Source: Collybiopsis luxurians FD-317 M1
Taxonomy: Eukaryota; Basidiomycota; Agaricomycetes; Agaricales; Omphalotaceae
DNA length: 64,000 bases
Direction: 5' to 3'
NCBI GenBank assembly: GCA_000827265.1
Contig: KN834777.1
Coordinates: 260,951-324,950, forward strand
Position numbers and translations under genes: made by a program. The notes beneath the pieces were generated by a model, which searched no databases, was not told the DNA's origin, and worked only from the letters and a program-made list of their open reading frames with translations. The stretch's first letter is position 1. Each line of letters begins with the position of its first letter. This document shows, one piece after another, positions 1 to 12,123 of this stretch.

Positions 1-666
1 TTGGTCATTTGCGAGAGGTCGATGTGCACAATTATCTCAGCGCCGTAGAGAAGGAAGAGAGGGGCGTCTGGGTCGTAGTTCATTTATATGATCCGGTAAG
101 TTGGGATCAAGCCTCCCTAAAACCAAGCTGAAAATTTGATTTTCAATCAGTCTTTAGACCGATGCTTCATTTTGGATGACACGCTGGCTCACCTAGCTCG
201 AATGTACCCCGATACCAAATTCCTCCGATGTCGTGCTGCAGCGCTCGGATTCGCATCTACCTCCAAGCCTAAACCTGCTCCAAGTATCAAACGACCTCTG
301 AGATCGATACGAGACGATGATGAGGACGATTTGTTTGACGACCGAGATTTCCGGGACGATGAGGACGAGGACCGGGACGAGGAAGACAACGTTGATCTCG
401 ATATGCTTCCCACTATGCTTGTGTACCGCGACGGCGAGCTTGTTCACAATTGGGTCCGGGTAGATTGGGAAGCGGGAGAGGCCGGCGTCGAGGAGCTGTT
501 GGAAAAGTGGGTTTTCCTTGTTTACACGGGTCGCTTCTCTTGCTCATTTCCTTTGATATCCAGATATCATATCCTCCCCAAACCGGAAACATTCTTTGGT
601 AATTTCTCAGTACCAAGTGATGGGGAGGATGACGAAGATTTGATCTGGAGCGATGAGGATAGTTGA
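1..666 (+). CDS. Phosducin-like protein, 3' part (gene runs off the left edge)
   Basis: Three exons are visible: 1-95 (reading frame starts at base 3), 151-506 and 564-666, with GT-AG introns at 96-150 and 507-563. The spliced product has a phosducin-type thioredoxin-like fold. Strand-helix segments around 'WVVVHLYD' and 'CFILDDTLAHLARMYPD' are followed by 'KFLRC', a long acidic D/E-rich insertion, then 'PTMLVYRDGEL' and 'GVEELLEKYHIL'. Family members act as co-chaperones with the CCT chaperonin in folding of G-protein beta subunits, actin or tubulin. That role is inferred here from family only. The second intron is 57 nt, a multiple of three, so its retention would not shift the frame. The end is acidic (EDDEDLIWSDED). 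The amino-terminal helical region lies outside the window, so I cannot assign it to a PLP1, PLP2 or PLP3 subgroup. Confidence 0.85.
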
Positions 667-916
667 TCGCATTTCTCTCTCTCTTTTCCTCTCTCTGGCC
701 TCTCGATACTCTGTTTGTCGTGTCACGGATGATAGATCTTTTGCAACGGACAATTGTACAGGTACACATTTGCCTTTCAGTAATTATAAAAACACATTCG
801 TAAGTAGAAGTAGGATACCCGGGTATCAGTGGAAGATTGTGGACTATATCTACGATTCTTCCTAGTTCTTTTTCACGCTCGCCCTCGAGCTGCCTCGTCC
901 AACGCAATCCTTGGAG
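667..916. other. Intergenic, short
   Basis: Convergent 3' ends of the phosducin-like gene (plus) and the kinase remnant (minus) face each other here. A CT-rich tract follows the phosducin stop codon. Nothing else is seen. Confidence 0.5.
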
Positions 917-2185
917 TTATTTAGCAGACAGCCTATCATCAGGATGAATCCGCAGCACGACACTAAGGAATTCGTATAGTTCAGATGTATCTATCCCGAG
1001 ATCTTCCAGTAGAATATGTTCTGGAGCAGTTCGATCCTGAACTTGAGATCTAATTATCTCATTGAGATGGAGTGGAAGGGAGGCGGCTGGGAATCTGCGT
1101 ACTGTCGTTTTCGTCAAAGAAATCATAATAATGGCACCCAGTCCTGAAGAGAGCAAGGAGCATAGCGTTCGTCATTCCTTTATATATCTATATCGACCAT
1201 CGATGTCATCTGAGCCAAATGTTACCGTCTGCGGTGTCATTGCCTATGAGCAAAGAGTTTCCCGATGAGTAACTCGAATATCTAGACAACTAAACTTTAG
1301 GGTGATCTCGATGTTTTAATGAGGAGAAAGCGGAAGGCGAGGCGGAAAGCACTTACATTGAACGCAGCCAAGGTTCCAAATGTCGAGTTTAGCACCCTAG
1401 TAGCATCCTAATACTTAGGACCTCTAAACTGCGGACTGAAGCAGGCTGTATGAGGCGATCCGTCTCGGTTCCTATACTAATAGGCACTGCCACGTAGTAC
1501 AGGGCATGGAGTTAGAATCGGTATCGATATACAAGCTCATGCCCATCTCAGACTCACCAGTTCCATAGTCAATGTGAATTACACTGTCATCTTCTGAAAG
1601 TCGTTCCTCGTCTAGAGCGCTATTGGAATCCGAAGCACTTGGTCGGAATAAGATGTTGGCTGGTTTAATGCCTTTAAAAAGCCGCAGATTTTGCTCCTTT
1701 TCGAGTCAAGCTGAAGTATCATAATAACGCGCCAGTTTGTGCCACTTTACAATCATCGTGAAGCACTTCAAGAGTACGGAGCAACTGCCTCGTTACATGC
1801 CTTACCAGCCGGAGGGACAGGACAGAGGTCTTTGAGCATCCCCTACTTCGTCTGGGGGCCCAGAACATCAGTGACTACACAGAGATGTTTCTCCTTCCAT
1901 AAGGGATGGTAAAGTGGTCATGGAGACGTGAAGACTTTGCGCCCTGCAGTGTTGACGATTTTATCAAGCTGTTTTGAGCTTCATAACGCGTGATTCATAT
2001 ACATGCCTTTCTTGAAGAGAGGTGAGGACGTCGGTGAGGTTTTTCAGAGATACGATTTTCTCCTTTCTGCGCCGTGCAGCTTGAAATCCTAATACATGGT
2101 GCAACGTGAAAAAGTCGTACTTGCGCTTCGAGATCTGGTGCTAGCCAATCCCTGACCCTTCTGAAGAAGCTTGTAGCGTTTATTT
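917..2185 (-). pseudogene. SRPK-like protein kinase, decayed
   Basis: Reading the minus strand from about 2185 down to 917 gives kinase motifs in the right order but in different frames with stops between. They are: an opening 'RYKLL', a segment 'RDWLAPDL', 'RLHDHFTIPYGRR' followed by 'VLGP', 'RQLLRTLEVLHDD' (the helix before the catalytic loop), 'GIKPANILF' in place of the catalytic HTDIKPDNILF, 'AKLDIWNLGCVQ' (subdomain IX), and the end 'FLSVVLRIHPDDRLSAK'. The order and the 'KPxNILF' and 'DIWNLGC' forms match fungal SRPK-like kinases, a family much expanded in Agaricomycetes. The catalytic-loop Asp and several frames are lost, so the copy should be inactive. Introns cannot explain all the frame changes. 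The kinase assignment is strong; the SRPK subgroup is likely. Confidence 0.75.
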
Positions 2186-2504
2186 GAAACTAAACATTTT
2201 GTAAGTGGGTTGAGCATTGAGGGAGTCGGGATGCGGGATGAGTTTATAGCCTTGGAGAATAATATTCCGACGCGTGGCAGGTGACTACACAGCGCGTGAC
2301 GCGACGCGTCCGACCATGTTCCTGACGCGTCGTTCAGCGCTTAGACTGAAAGTGGCAAGCGCCTAGCCGACTCCATAAAGTCCTCAGGTATATTTTCTGG
2401 AATTAACCATCTGAATATAGATATCATATTTGAAACGTATTAACGACTTATCCTTACTAAGTTACTGATTTCAAAGAAACTATTACTTAAATTGGCACTG
2501 CGTA
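2186..2504. promoter_or_regulatory. Upstream region of the kinase remnant with three ACGCGT boxes
   Basis: ACGCGT occurs at 2270, 2304 and 2325, with further CGCG runs between. The motif equals the MluI cell-cycle box bound by MBF-type factors in other fungi. Any function here is inference, since the downstream kinase is broken. Confidence 0.3.
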
Positions 2505-4687
2505 TCATGGAAGCCGTTCATCTTCCAGCATATTAAGCCGGGGCGGTTTTGAAACTCCTCCGTGAGCACTCGTCCGGTCCTCAGACTCCATTAAGCTTTC
2601 GTCAGTATGCATCTGCATCGTTTTCGTAACGTTCACTTCCATCGGAACGTTTGAGGTGGTTTCAATCATCGCTCCGATGCTTCTGGTACCGGAGAAGATG
2701 TTGTACCGTCCCGATCTACTACGCTCATGTCCGAGTCGAATGGCATCCAAATCTACTGCATCGCCAGATCTTGATGTGGCGAGAGCCGCTCGGTCGCGGA
2801 GGGTCTGGCGGTAATTGAGCCTGTGAGAGTGTAAGAGAGTGAAATGCGAAAGAGAAGACGGTAAAAGACGTACATGGCTACTACAGAATTGGCGTACACT
2901 GTAGAAGGGAGTCAACTTCCGTTTGACATTATTGAACGGAGGCTCACGTTTAGCGATGATGAAATGGAGAGCCATGAAAATGAGATTTTCATGCATAGCT
3001 AGCCACTGAGAGACACTTCTATAAGCTTCCGACGTTTATAGTTATTCAAGAAAAGCAAATCACCGTGATCAACATTGCAATTGTCATAATTCTGGCAAGG
3101 AAGGAAATGAGAACAAGCGTACAGGATATGCTCGAAGAAGTGAACGTACACGGTGGCCGCGCCCGTTTCCAATGAGTAAAGGATCAACGAATCGATCACA
3201 CCATCCAAACTGAATCGCGAAAAAAAGGTAAAGGAAATTTCGGCTCAGATTTTCGGTAACTGATACAATCTTGTTACCTGAGAGATTGCGCCCGACTTTG
3301 CCTTAAGATAATCTATATCCATCAAGCGGTAAATATCGTTGTTGATACGGGTGATAGCGAAGGCGAACAAGAGTGGCAATCACTTGCAATCACTTACCAT
3401 CATGGTAGCAGTAATCATCATATCCACCACACAGGTAAGGATAAGGCCCACGGAGAATACCCACTTTTCTCGACAGTGAACTTTCAGTGATTCCCGTTAG
3501 AGTACCATGATGCTACAGACTCACTTGTACCCCGCTATGCCTGAATTTTTCAAAGCTTCTCAAGGTGATCATGTGGGCTGTGGTTACTGCCGAAGGCAGG
3601 TATGAGGTCAGATCTAGATGTAGTTGCACAGCAGGACTCACTGCAGGCTGAGACTAAATGTCCAAAAAGGCATATCATAGCTCAATCAACGGGAACTCGA
3701 AGGGTGGAAGGAACCGAGCACGTACTGAATCGTATAAATGCTAGAACCATCTGACTTTGACGTGAGTATTTGCATCAATTCATTGACAATCGATCCGAGA
3801 ACCAAAAGAACCAAAAGGAAAAGAGGTCACTAACGATGGGCACAGTGATCCAGTAGTTCTTCTTGCTGACTGAAGTAATTAAACGAACAGGAAAATGATC
3901 TGAGGTTGGCGATTTAAAGTTGGCCAGAACACGGTAGAGTCGCTTACAGCGGAAGATTCTCCATGAATACACGCTGGAAACCGTCAGAATTATGAAATCT
4001 TTTAATTTTTGAGTAATGATACTGACCCGTGCACGATCAATGTGGACATTCCCTGTTCGGAATAAGAAACGGAGATAGCATCTTCGAAAAACATAAAAAC
4101 GTACCGAGACTAGAACGGAAATCTGTGTAGATGCTCGTCAGCTAATCGTTTGAATGATCCATAAAAAAAAAAGACTAACAGCCAACGTGCTAGATTCGAG
4201 AATTAGCTCTGAGTATGAATTAATATTGTAAAGCGTCGAGAAAACTAACTCTGGGATGAAGTCCGGATAACAGGTTCGGCCTAGGATGAACCACTTCCAT
4301 GTAGAGGCCCATAAGACACCCGAATGGAATAGGTCCAGGACGCTACCGTAAGAACTAAATCCACAAAAATAAGAAAGGTCAAAAGAGAGCGCATACAGTA
4401 GAGTAAAGACCTAAAATCGAAAGATTTAGAAATCGATAGCTTCCTAGAAGAAAATCTATGAAGACTTGCGAGAACCGACATCCGCCAAGTGTCTGTTGGC
4501 TTCATGGACCGCCAATATATGATGCACTCTACGATCAGAACCCCGGTGAACCTAAAGAGGCTTCTATGAGATGGAAAATAAGACGAGCTACCTCACAAAC
4601 TTACATGATTCCAAGAGGTACTCCAATCAAAATCGCCCCAAGACTGGTATCAATATTGGGCTGGTTACTACACGCATTGAAAGCCAT
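2505..4687 (-). CDS. DUF6534-type multi-span membrane protein, copy 1
   Basis: The gene starts at the ATG complementary to 4685-4687. The first exon (4605-4687) encodes 'SLGAILIGVPLGI', followed by a 53-nt intron (4552-4604). Exon 2 opens 'FTGVLIVECIIYWR' and continues 'PTDTWRM'. This is the opening of basidiomycete DUF6534 proteins, which have about seven membrane spans. Further exons carry 'YGSVLDLFHSGVLWAS', 'KNYWITVPIV', 'EKWVFSVGLILTCVVDMMI' and 'LDGVIDSLILYSLETGAAT'. The last two exons join 'VYANSVVAM' to 'LNYRQTLRDR', the family's YANS...LN.R signature. A polar tail of about 95 residues is probably cytoplasmic. I resolved only some introns, so intactness of the middle is not proven. 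A close paralog lies at 15475-17413. Function is unknown. Confidence 0.7.
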
Positions 4688-6743
4688 ACTGGGCTGACGT
4701 TAATAACTTTTCCCCCTTACAACGGCAAGCCCTTTTAAACGTTCTTGGCGTATGTATTCGTGACACAATTTCTGAGCAGTGGCAGTACGAAGAAGTATTT
4801 AGCAAGAGTCCGGAAAAGGGTTTTTCATCTCACCGCGGAGTCGCGAACATCATTTGAATATATATACTTTGCAGAAAAGTCGTGAGTTTGATCAGGGAGT
4901 TGGTCGAATATATCAGATGAACAAAGGCGACTTAGCCCAGGCATTGAAGAGAGTGGATTCAATACATGGCATCGTACACGCCGGTTTCCATACATCAATC
5001 CGGCGTCGAGTCGTGGCATCATGGAGTAGAGAAGTTTGGTGTATAAGGATCGAGAAGGGTGCATGTGGGTCACGTTGAAACCCCTCAACTAGTGTCCTGC
5101 TAAATCCTGACTCTGAACTCTCAGCACCGGGAGATGTGCAGATGATGTATGACCCTCCGTTCTTCGACAATCAAGAATATGTCCAATATCTTGGTTCAAC
5201 CCAATAGATTATGCCGCATTCATGTGGAAACCGCACTGGACAAAGGTGATGCCATCTCATTTCGTAGGGCAATGCGAGTGGGCAGTTAACGTTGGAGCGT
5301 GGCAGAAATCAGTTACAAGAAACAAATCGACCAATTGAGGGTACCTGCGAAGGTTATTGAATCACTGTGCCGAAACAAAGCAACACTGAGGCCCGCTGAT
5401 TTCCTCCGAAAGCGAAGGATCACCTCGGATTTCCGATTGGTTGGTCGATTTACCGCAGCAGTCTAGGCAGCTGCAACGGCACTTGCTGTTAAAATCGAGC
5501 ACGTTGCCCACTTATCTCCTTTGCTCATCTCGTCGGGATGAATGAAAGTGGTTGAGCTCACGCGTTAATCTACTCGACCCCGGGCCGTTAGCTCAAATTA
5601 AGCGCTCACTCTGGGTTCTTTCGAAACGCGTTTAGCTCAAATGATGGTCAGTATTCTTGACATTTTGTGTGACTTTCAAAGCCTATATGCGCAATATATA
5701 GCGAAAAGTGGCAGGATCGGCTTATCACAGAAGAGAAACACCGAGCGCCTGCTTGTTTGATTCATTTGCAATGGGACGACAAGGGAAAGGCAGAAATTCA
5801 CCCACCATCAATGCATGCTCCTAGTATTCGCTCATCGTTGATTGTTCCCTGAAAATCCGGCAGCTAATCACTCGCATTATGGTTTTAGCAGCAGCGGTGG
5901 AGGCGAGAAAGCAAGTAAGGCTGTTGAATGAGGCTTACGGATGCAGACGAGCGGCGTGGAAGTTAACGCAAGGCAGATATTGAGGTGAGATGATCTCATG
6001 AGCAGTTGACATAGAATTAGCATTCAATGCCATAGAAAGAGGCTAATGAAACATTTGATATGATGCTAAGTAGAAAGCGTGTCTGTTATCACACCCATAT
6101 CCTGGTCAATCAACACAAGTTCGTTTTTCTCATCGACTTATCCTGCAGAGTGGGTGCTATATTTCCTTTCAGGATTTAGTCTTCACAAACTTCGTCGGGT
6201 TCCTGAAAAGTCTATAGAACACGGATATCGGTACCTAGACCTCAAGGCCTAAGGGTCCGAGGAACCTACTGGCATTTAGGGGTGCTCTCCAAACATAGTT
6301 CGTATCTCATCCACAGTTACCAAGTACGGAGCAATGTTCTCATCCACGCAAGGTCAATCTGACACAAACACTGCATACTCCAGAGAAGTGTGAACTTTGG
6401 ATAAGCTCCGCAGAGCGAGAAAAGTCGGTGCCGGAGTCAAACGCAAAGCCAGGCGCTCCATGGAAGAAGACTAAGATTGCCTGGACATTGGCAAATCAGG
6501 CGCTCCACGGAGGAAGACTATGATATCTTGAATATTGAACTTGAAGAGGCAGGTGCAGGTCGTCAGACTGGATGCCGCTCAGATGGCTTTAGCATGCAGT
6601 TTATCATGATGTATCGCTAACTGCTTCACAGCTCACTGCACAGGCTTGCATATGAGCAACTCAAGCCAGAATGAAGGGCAGTTTAACTGCGGCTATCCTC
6701 GAGTTAACGCTCTACCCCAAAGCAAATAGATATTCTCTATAAC
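4688..6743. other. Intergenic, no convincing gene
   Basis: Only short overlapping open frames on both strands are present, with no recognisable motif. A partial 45-nt direct repeat is visible near 6450-6530, around 'caggcgctccatggaagaag' and a near copy 45 nt later. A 55-codon open stretch at about 5299-5466 on the plus strand lacks family features. Confidence 0.4.
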
Positions 6744-7196
6744 TTGGCCTTTGAGATCCTCAGGAGTCGTCGTCACAATGCAGCCTGTCGATTCGATGAA
6801 TTAGGGAATCCAAAATGTAAACTTGGTAAGATAATGTTGCATGCCCGCCGGAATGTCTTCGGTAAGTGCCAATGTACTTTCCGGCTTGTCGGATCTTACT
6901 TTATTAATGTTCTAGCAACACGAGGGCGAATGCTAATCGCAACAGCTTTGACTGCCATCAACAACACCCGCAAACCAGATCATAATCCGCGGGGCCGACA
7001 AAAGCAACAGATTTATTCTCAGCGTTCTGGAAAGATGCGGAAGCAGCAGCCAAGAAGCCTGAGAAGTTTCAAAAGTTCAACCAAGTTGAAACCGCATATT
7101 CAAGATCTTTTCCCAAGTTTTTCCACTGCCCGGAAGCTAATACCTAGTCCAAATCATCTCCAATCGGCTGGACTAAGATACACGAAGCAAATTTAA
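6744..7196 (+). CDS. Unrecognised open frame, possible gene remnant
   Basis: A 150-codon open frame rich in Arg, Lys and Ser. It contains intron-like stretches (a GTAAGT at 6862 and a TTCTAG near 6914). Removing that stretch shifts into another frame that reads 'FWKDAEAAAKKPEKFQKF', which looks more protein-like than the listed frame. I recognise neither version. It could be a small spliced gene, a remnant, or chance. Confidence 0.25.
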   Translation: MAFEILRSRRHNAACRFDELGNPKCKLGKIMLHARRNVFGKCQCTFRLVGSYFINVLATRGRMLIATALTAINNTRKPDHNPRGRQKQQIYSQRSGKMRKQQPRSLRSFKSSTKLKPHIQDLFPSFSTARKLIPSPNHLQSAGLRYTKQI

Positions 7197-7371
7197 TGAG
7201 ATGTATTCATATTACAGAACGCTCTCGTAAAGTTTGGCTTGCCGCAGCCAAGTCTGTAGCTTGCCGAAGTTTCGTAGGAACAGCTTTGACCGATTAGTAA
7301 TCACCAATCACGAGATGATTTCGTAGGCTGCGCACGGTCCACATCGATCTTTACTCTTTACTGCCACCATC

Positions 7372-9431
7372 ATGAGCGACGAGAGCGCGTTCGACGTGAT
7401 AATCATCGGCACTGGTCTCACGGAATCCATAACTGCCGCGTAAGCAACCACAACTTTGCTGTCCCCAATATTCTGACGCTGATATCGTAGGGCTCTTTCC
7501 AAAGCAGGATTCAAAGTTGCGCACTTGGACCAAAATCCATACTATGGCGGAGACGAGGCTAGCTTGACTTTGGATGAGTATATTGAATGGGTCGGGGAAT
7601 CCCCGTCGTCACCGAAAATACCAAACTCTCGACAATACACTATCTCGTTATCACCCTCTGTGATACCAGCCACGGGTCCATTGATCTCTTCCCTGGTAGG
7701 ATCCGGAGTATCCCGATACGGAGAATTTCGTCTCGTCGAAGCTGTCGCTGTCTACCGTGACGGCAAAGTTCAAACGGTACCAGGGAGTAAAGAGGATATA
7801 TTCAAGGACAAGAATATCTCTTTACTCGATAAACGTAGACTGATGAGGTTCTTGGTCTTTGCCTCGGGTAACGGAGAGTTTGAAAATCGACGGGAGCTGC
7901 AGGATGGTAGAGGGGAAATGCCGTTCATCGAGTTTCTCAAGAGTACATTCACGTTGAATCAAGAAACGGCGGAGACCATTGCATATGCTTTGAGTTTTTG
8001 TACCTTTCCCTCAGGTATGTTGCAAGTCACTGTAATGTGGTTATGATAGCTGGACCACCCGTGTGTGTTTTGCAGACAAAACTCTTCCAGCTTTACATCG
8101 TCTCAGGCGCTACCTCCGCTCAGCCGGACGATATGGCTCTTCACCCTTCCTCATCGGGCATTACGGCTCTTCGGGAGAAATTGCACAAGGTTTCTGTCGT
8201 GCTGCTGCCGTTTCCGGGGGCGTTTATATCCTCGGCAGGAGTATCTCATCAATAACGAGGAATAAAGAATCTGAGTCCGGGCCAACATCTCCGACCTACA
8301 GTGTAACACTGTCTGACTTCCCAGAGCCGATTACCTCTAATGTTCTCATTTCCTCCGACAATCGCCTGCCCAAGGTGCCGGTGCTCGAGGAGGGGAACAC
8401 AGGAAAGTTGAAAAGGTTACATTCAGAGTTTCCCTTTCCTCCCTTGTCCGTGGGGGAACTTGGTGAAGGGGGAGAATATCATGGTCCTAGTGCCGCGATT
8501 GCCCGATGCGTGTGCATTATCGATCAACCACTCTCCTTTGCTCTCGGCTCAGATATAGATCTCGTAGAAGCTGCAGGGGGAGCTGAGGCGGAGGCAGCGG
8601 CAGAGACAGAGGCAGAGACAGAGGCAATCACAGAGGCGGAACCCCCTTCTCGTCCGCTAGACACCGGCATCCTTGTATTTCCCCCTTCTTCTCCATCCAC
8701 ATCTTCAGTAACAGGTGATTCTTCGGCAACGCCAACAGGAGCGGTTACTGCGCTCATTGTAGGTGAAAGCACAATGTCTGTGCCCAGAGGGAAATGTACG
8801 TATGCGGACGCGATATTTCGTCTTAAAAGCTAATAAAAATTTAGGGATAATCTATCTCTCAACACCGTTATCGCCAGCAATGAGAACAATAGACCCGGAA
8901 AAACTTCTGAAACCGTATCTCGACGCCGTGTTATCCCTTTCCGCTCCTCCTACGCCTTCCACCTCCGCTTCATTTCAGTCTTCATCTGCCGCGGGAGCGC
9001 AGGCATCAACACGGCCCCAAATAGAGCCGCTCTTCAAATCATTCTATATTGAGAGAGAAGGTCAACGCCAACCTTCCGCTCAGTCCACGGAACCTTCAAG
9101 TGGAATAACTCCGAATCCAAGCTCGAACCCAGATATTCTCATTGCGCCCTCACCATTACTTGCATTCCCGTCCACATCGAATGATACGCCCGATTTACCT
9201 CCCAACCTGAGCCCTCTTCCTGACGTGGCAGACGCAGCGGCTGTGAATGCGGAGGTTGTGTTTTGGGAAACAGTACAGGCTTTGAAGAGGAAGATGAAGA
9301 AGATGCGGCAGGAGGGAGGAGAAAGCGAAGGAGATGTCAAACATGGGCAGGGAGAAGGCGAAATCGAAATTGAAATAGAAAGTTTCTGGCCCCCTTTGGA
9401 GAGTGTGGATGAAGAAGGAGATGATGAGTGA
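7372..9431 (+). CDS. MRS6: Rab escort protein (Rab geranylgeranyltransferase component A)
   Basis: Four exons: 7372-7439, 7491-8014, 8076-8795 and 8845-9431. The spliced length is 1,899 nt, giving 632 aa. The protein belongs to the GDI/REP superfamily. The dinucleotide-like start 'DVIIIGTGLTES' is at residues 8-19 and 'DQNPYYGG' at about 36-43. The conserved middle is 'LIGHYGSSGEIAQGFCRAAA', then 'SGGVYILG', and near the end 'RGKWIIYLST'. The REP-type 'GTGLTES' form, with T-E-S instead of the GDI T-E-C, together with the length and insertions, favours a Rab escort protein over GDI (about 450 aa). It would present newly made Rab GTPases to geranylgeranyltransferase II in the cytosol. A low-complexity Ala/Glu/Thr insertion lies at about 8571-8643 and the tail is acidic. 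The start is the first ATG in frame with the conserved motif and has a good context (caccATCATG). Confidence 0.9.
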
Positions 9432-10249
9432 AGGCGAATGAATGGCGGTTTTCTTCCGGACTTGGATCTGACTGTTTGTTGTCAAATTTATAAATGAATG
9501 GTACTCACATTATACTTATTCAACTGTCTGAACAAAGGGGGGGAAAGGACCGGATTTGGGACGAATTACCGAACGACAATTAGCGCGCACTTGGCGCTCC
9601 GCCAACAAGCACATGATTACGCACGCCACTTTTTCTTTCAATTGTTCGCACTGACGCGAGCTGAGCTCAAATTAGTACCGATGGTTCCTTCATTTTGAAA
9701 GTCGGACTGATAATCAATGAAAATCCACTTGCATTCTTCACATCCTTCTCGCTGTATCGTGTGAATGCTGATTCAAGCTTTATACTGCCGGTCAGCCCCA
9801 GGCCGTTGAATTGGGCATGAGACGAGAGTGAGGTGAGTACTTGTTTTGATTTTCAAGTTGCCATATTGCGATGTTTTGCAGTAGGCTCTTGGTCAAAGAA
9901 TGTAGAAAGGCGTTTTCCACCTCACTCTACGTTTTCGAGTTGGTTCGGCACGCCACGCCCGACAGAATTTGCGTAGCGACTGCGACCGCCTCAATGGATG
10001 AAAATATGAGAGGTGTTGCTCAGGAAAAATGAGATCATAGAACCTCGGGTGCCTGATTTCTTGGAACGAGAATCACAGAGAAACCAGATGATACCTCAAT
10101 TCAAAATCATCACGGTCAGCCATGCGTCAGGAAGAATCAAGACGACGCAAAGATTTTGATATAAAGTCAATGTAGGAAGGGGATGGAGGAAGTTGAAACG
10201 GCTGTACACGCCCTTCATCTCTTTCCCTCCTCCTTAAGCCGCTTTCACC
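9432..10249. other. Intergenic and 5' flank of the arabinanase gene
   Basis: No gene is seen. The right end holds a TATA-like box and a pyrimidine-rich leader for the gene that starts at 10250. Confidence 0.5.
10160..10165 (+). promoter_or_regulatory. TATA-like box of the arabinanase gene
   Basis: TATAAA lies 85 nt before the ATG and is followed by a CT-rich stretch at about 10208-10234. Both are usual in well-expressed secreted-enzyme genes of fungi. This is sequence only, with no start-site data. Confidence 0.4.
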
Positions 10250-11597
10250 ATGAAGTCCGCCATCATTGGATCTTTGCTTGGTATTCTGACCGTGGTCGTC
10301 AGTGCGACACCAAATCCTATTGCAGGCAGTGGTGAGTCTTCATCTCGGATCGACGTGAATCATATGTACTGATCTGAAGACGATCTTCACAGATACTGTC
10401 GTCGTTCGTGATCCTGCTATTTGGTACAACTCAGGTTCCAAGGCACGGCTTCATCGCTTATCCTTGCGCGCATTGCGATGATTAACAATTTTGTATATAT
10501 ACTGCAGAAATACTTTGTCTTCTCAACGGGCAACAAAATCAACATTTTCACAAGCTCCGCCATAACAGGGTTCGTCATTTTGTTGGAGTCACTGCGTTAT
10601 CTTAAACACAAATTCTTTTACTAATAGCCCTTGGACGAATGTTGGTTCTGTTCTGTCTTCATGTTCCGTCATCAACCTTTCTGGAAACTGCGATCTGTGG
10701 GCACCCGATGTAAACTTCCTTGACGGCCTGTACACATTGTACTATGCAGTCTCGTCGCTGGGCAGCCAGAACTCAGCCATTGGTGTCGCTACCAGTCCAT
10801 CCATGGAGCCTGGGACTTGGACTGATCTCGGACAGGTCATTAGCTCAAAGACTGGCGATGTCTTTAACGCTAGTATGTACAACGTCTTTGACAACCGTCC
10901 ATTGAGGACGTAGTCTGACTGGATTTTTCTATGCAGTTGACCCCAACATTATCCTCGATCCTGTTGGTTTGCAGCTGACATTCGGCTCTTACTGGAACGG
11001 AATTTATCAAGTCGGACTATGGCCCGGAGTCAACAACCAGGCATCGGTAGGTTTCTTCCTCAACTCCATTCCATCCCCATGCTTTATTGTAATTTCGTTA
11101 GCCTACTCCTGGTACACACCTTGCTGGTTACAACGGCCGTCCTGCAGAGGGTGGTTTTGTCTATAAACCCGCGAGCCAATCGTACTATTACGGCTTCTTC
11201 TCCGACGGTATCACGCCTCTGGTCGGAGCAACTAGTCGTCCTCCAGCTGGTCAGGAATACAAGGTGCTCGTGGGACGAGGTGCAGCTGGCCAGGGTCCAT
11301 TTTACGATCAGCTTGGGAATGATATAACTCTGGATCTTAACCCACCAACTGGTACCCTCGTCCTTGGTTCGCATGATAACGTTTACGCTCCTGGTGGTGA
11401 GCTTCCCAAATTGGCAGTGTATCTCGCCCCTCTGAATTCATCTGGCAACAGGTCAAAGTATCTTCGAGGACCCTGTCAGTGGACGAGATGTCATGGTTTA
11501 TCATTACGTGAAGTTGAGCGACCCCGTCGGTGGACCGTCGTACTTGGGCATCAATTATTTAGATTTCTCGTCGGGATGGCCTGTTGTCGTCGCCTAG
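10250..11597 (+). CDS. Secreted GH43 endo-1,5-alpha-L-arabinanase
   Basis: Seven exons: 10250-10331, 10393-10442, 10508-10569, 10628-10872, 10937-11046, 11102-11396 and 11452-11597. They total 990 nt, giving 329 aa, the usual size of fungal endo-arabinanases. Residues 1 to about 20 form a signal peptide (MKSAIIGSLLGILTVVVSA). The five-bladed propeller carries 'VVRDPAIW' with the likely catalytic base Asp, 'CDLWAPDVNFLDGLYTLYY' (the GH43 WAPD motif), 'SAIGVATSP', 'IDPNIILD', 'GYNGRPAEGGFVYK' (likely catalytic acid Glu) and 'VYHYVK'. The enzyme would cut the alpha-1,5-linked arabinan side chains of pectin outside the cell. Intron 2 (10443-10507) fits only as a GC-AG intron in phase 0; the nearby GT donors break the frame. 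Confidence 0.92.
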
Positions 11598-12123
11598 GTA
11601 GAGTTCAGGATGTTACTTTTGCTTGATACGATGTTATCAATGTTTTCGGGAAAGTTCAGAGCATTCGAGTTAAACTGAGAACATCGGACATGTTTTTCGC
11701 ATCGTGATCCGGTATACACTGAGATCGCGATGGCTGACGATTATTTTGCGCTCAAGGAAGATCAGGCGTAGGCAAATGTCGCCCATGATTCGCACCGAGT
11801 ACAACGTCATCACTATCTTTATCTTTCATCAAACCCAACGCGGCGGCACTCCCTCTTGTCGACGCGAAACCTCTCAGATGGATGGAGTTGCACCCGAGGA
11901 AACGGTACATTTTAACTAGTTTATAGATTTGCAAGAATAGTCTTGCTTGACCGCACTATAGCAACAGATCCAGTGCAAAAGTTAAAAATTATAAATGAGT
12001 CGATCAATCACCAGCACATCTTCGTCCCTGCTTTGTCGCACTCCTGTGCAGGAAAATAGCAGATACATTCACGCCCTTGCATCGACTTAGACTTAGATCT
12101 ACAACTTCATGGAATAAACTGCT
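11598..12123. other. Intergenic, left member of a diverged tandem duplication
   Basis: No gene is seen. Patches match 12751-13000, for example 'cttgcttgacc.cactata.caacagat', so the flanks of the two membrane protein copies were probably duplicated together. Confidence 0.4.

Noticed and set aside
189..447. Minus-strand frames of 74 and 84 codons
   Set aside because: They lie opposite the acidic run of the phosducin-like exon. Ser and Ile/Val runs are the complement of GAC/GAG repeats.
4825..5170. Overlapping frames on both strands, up to 87 codons
   Set aside because: No motif, no codon bias visible, no splice partners, and frames on both strands at once.
8524..8772. 82-codon minus-strand frame
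   Set aside because: It mirrors the Ala/Glu repeat of the Rab escort protein gene.
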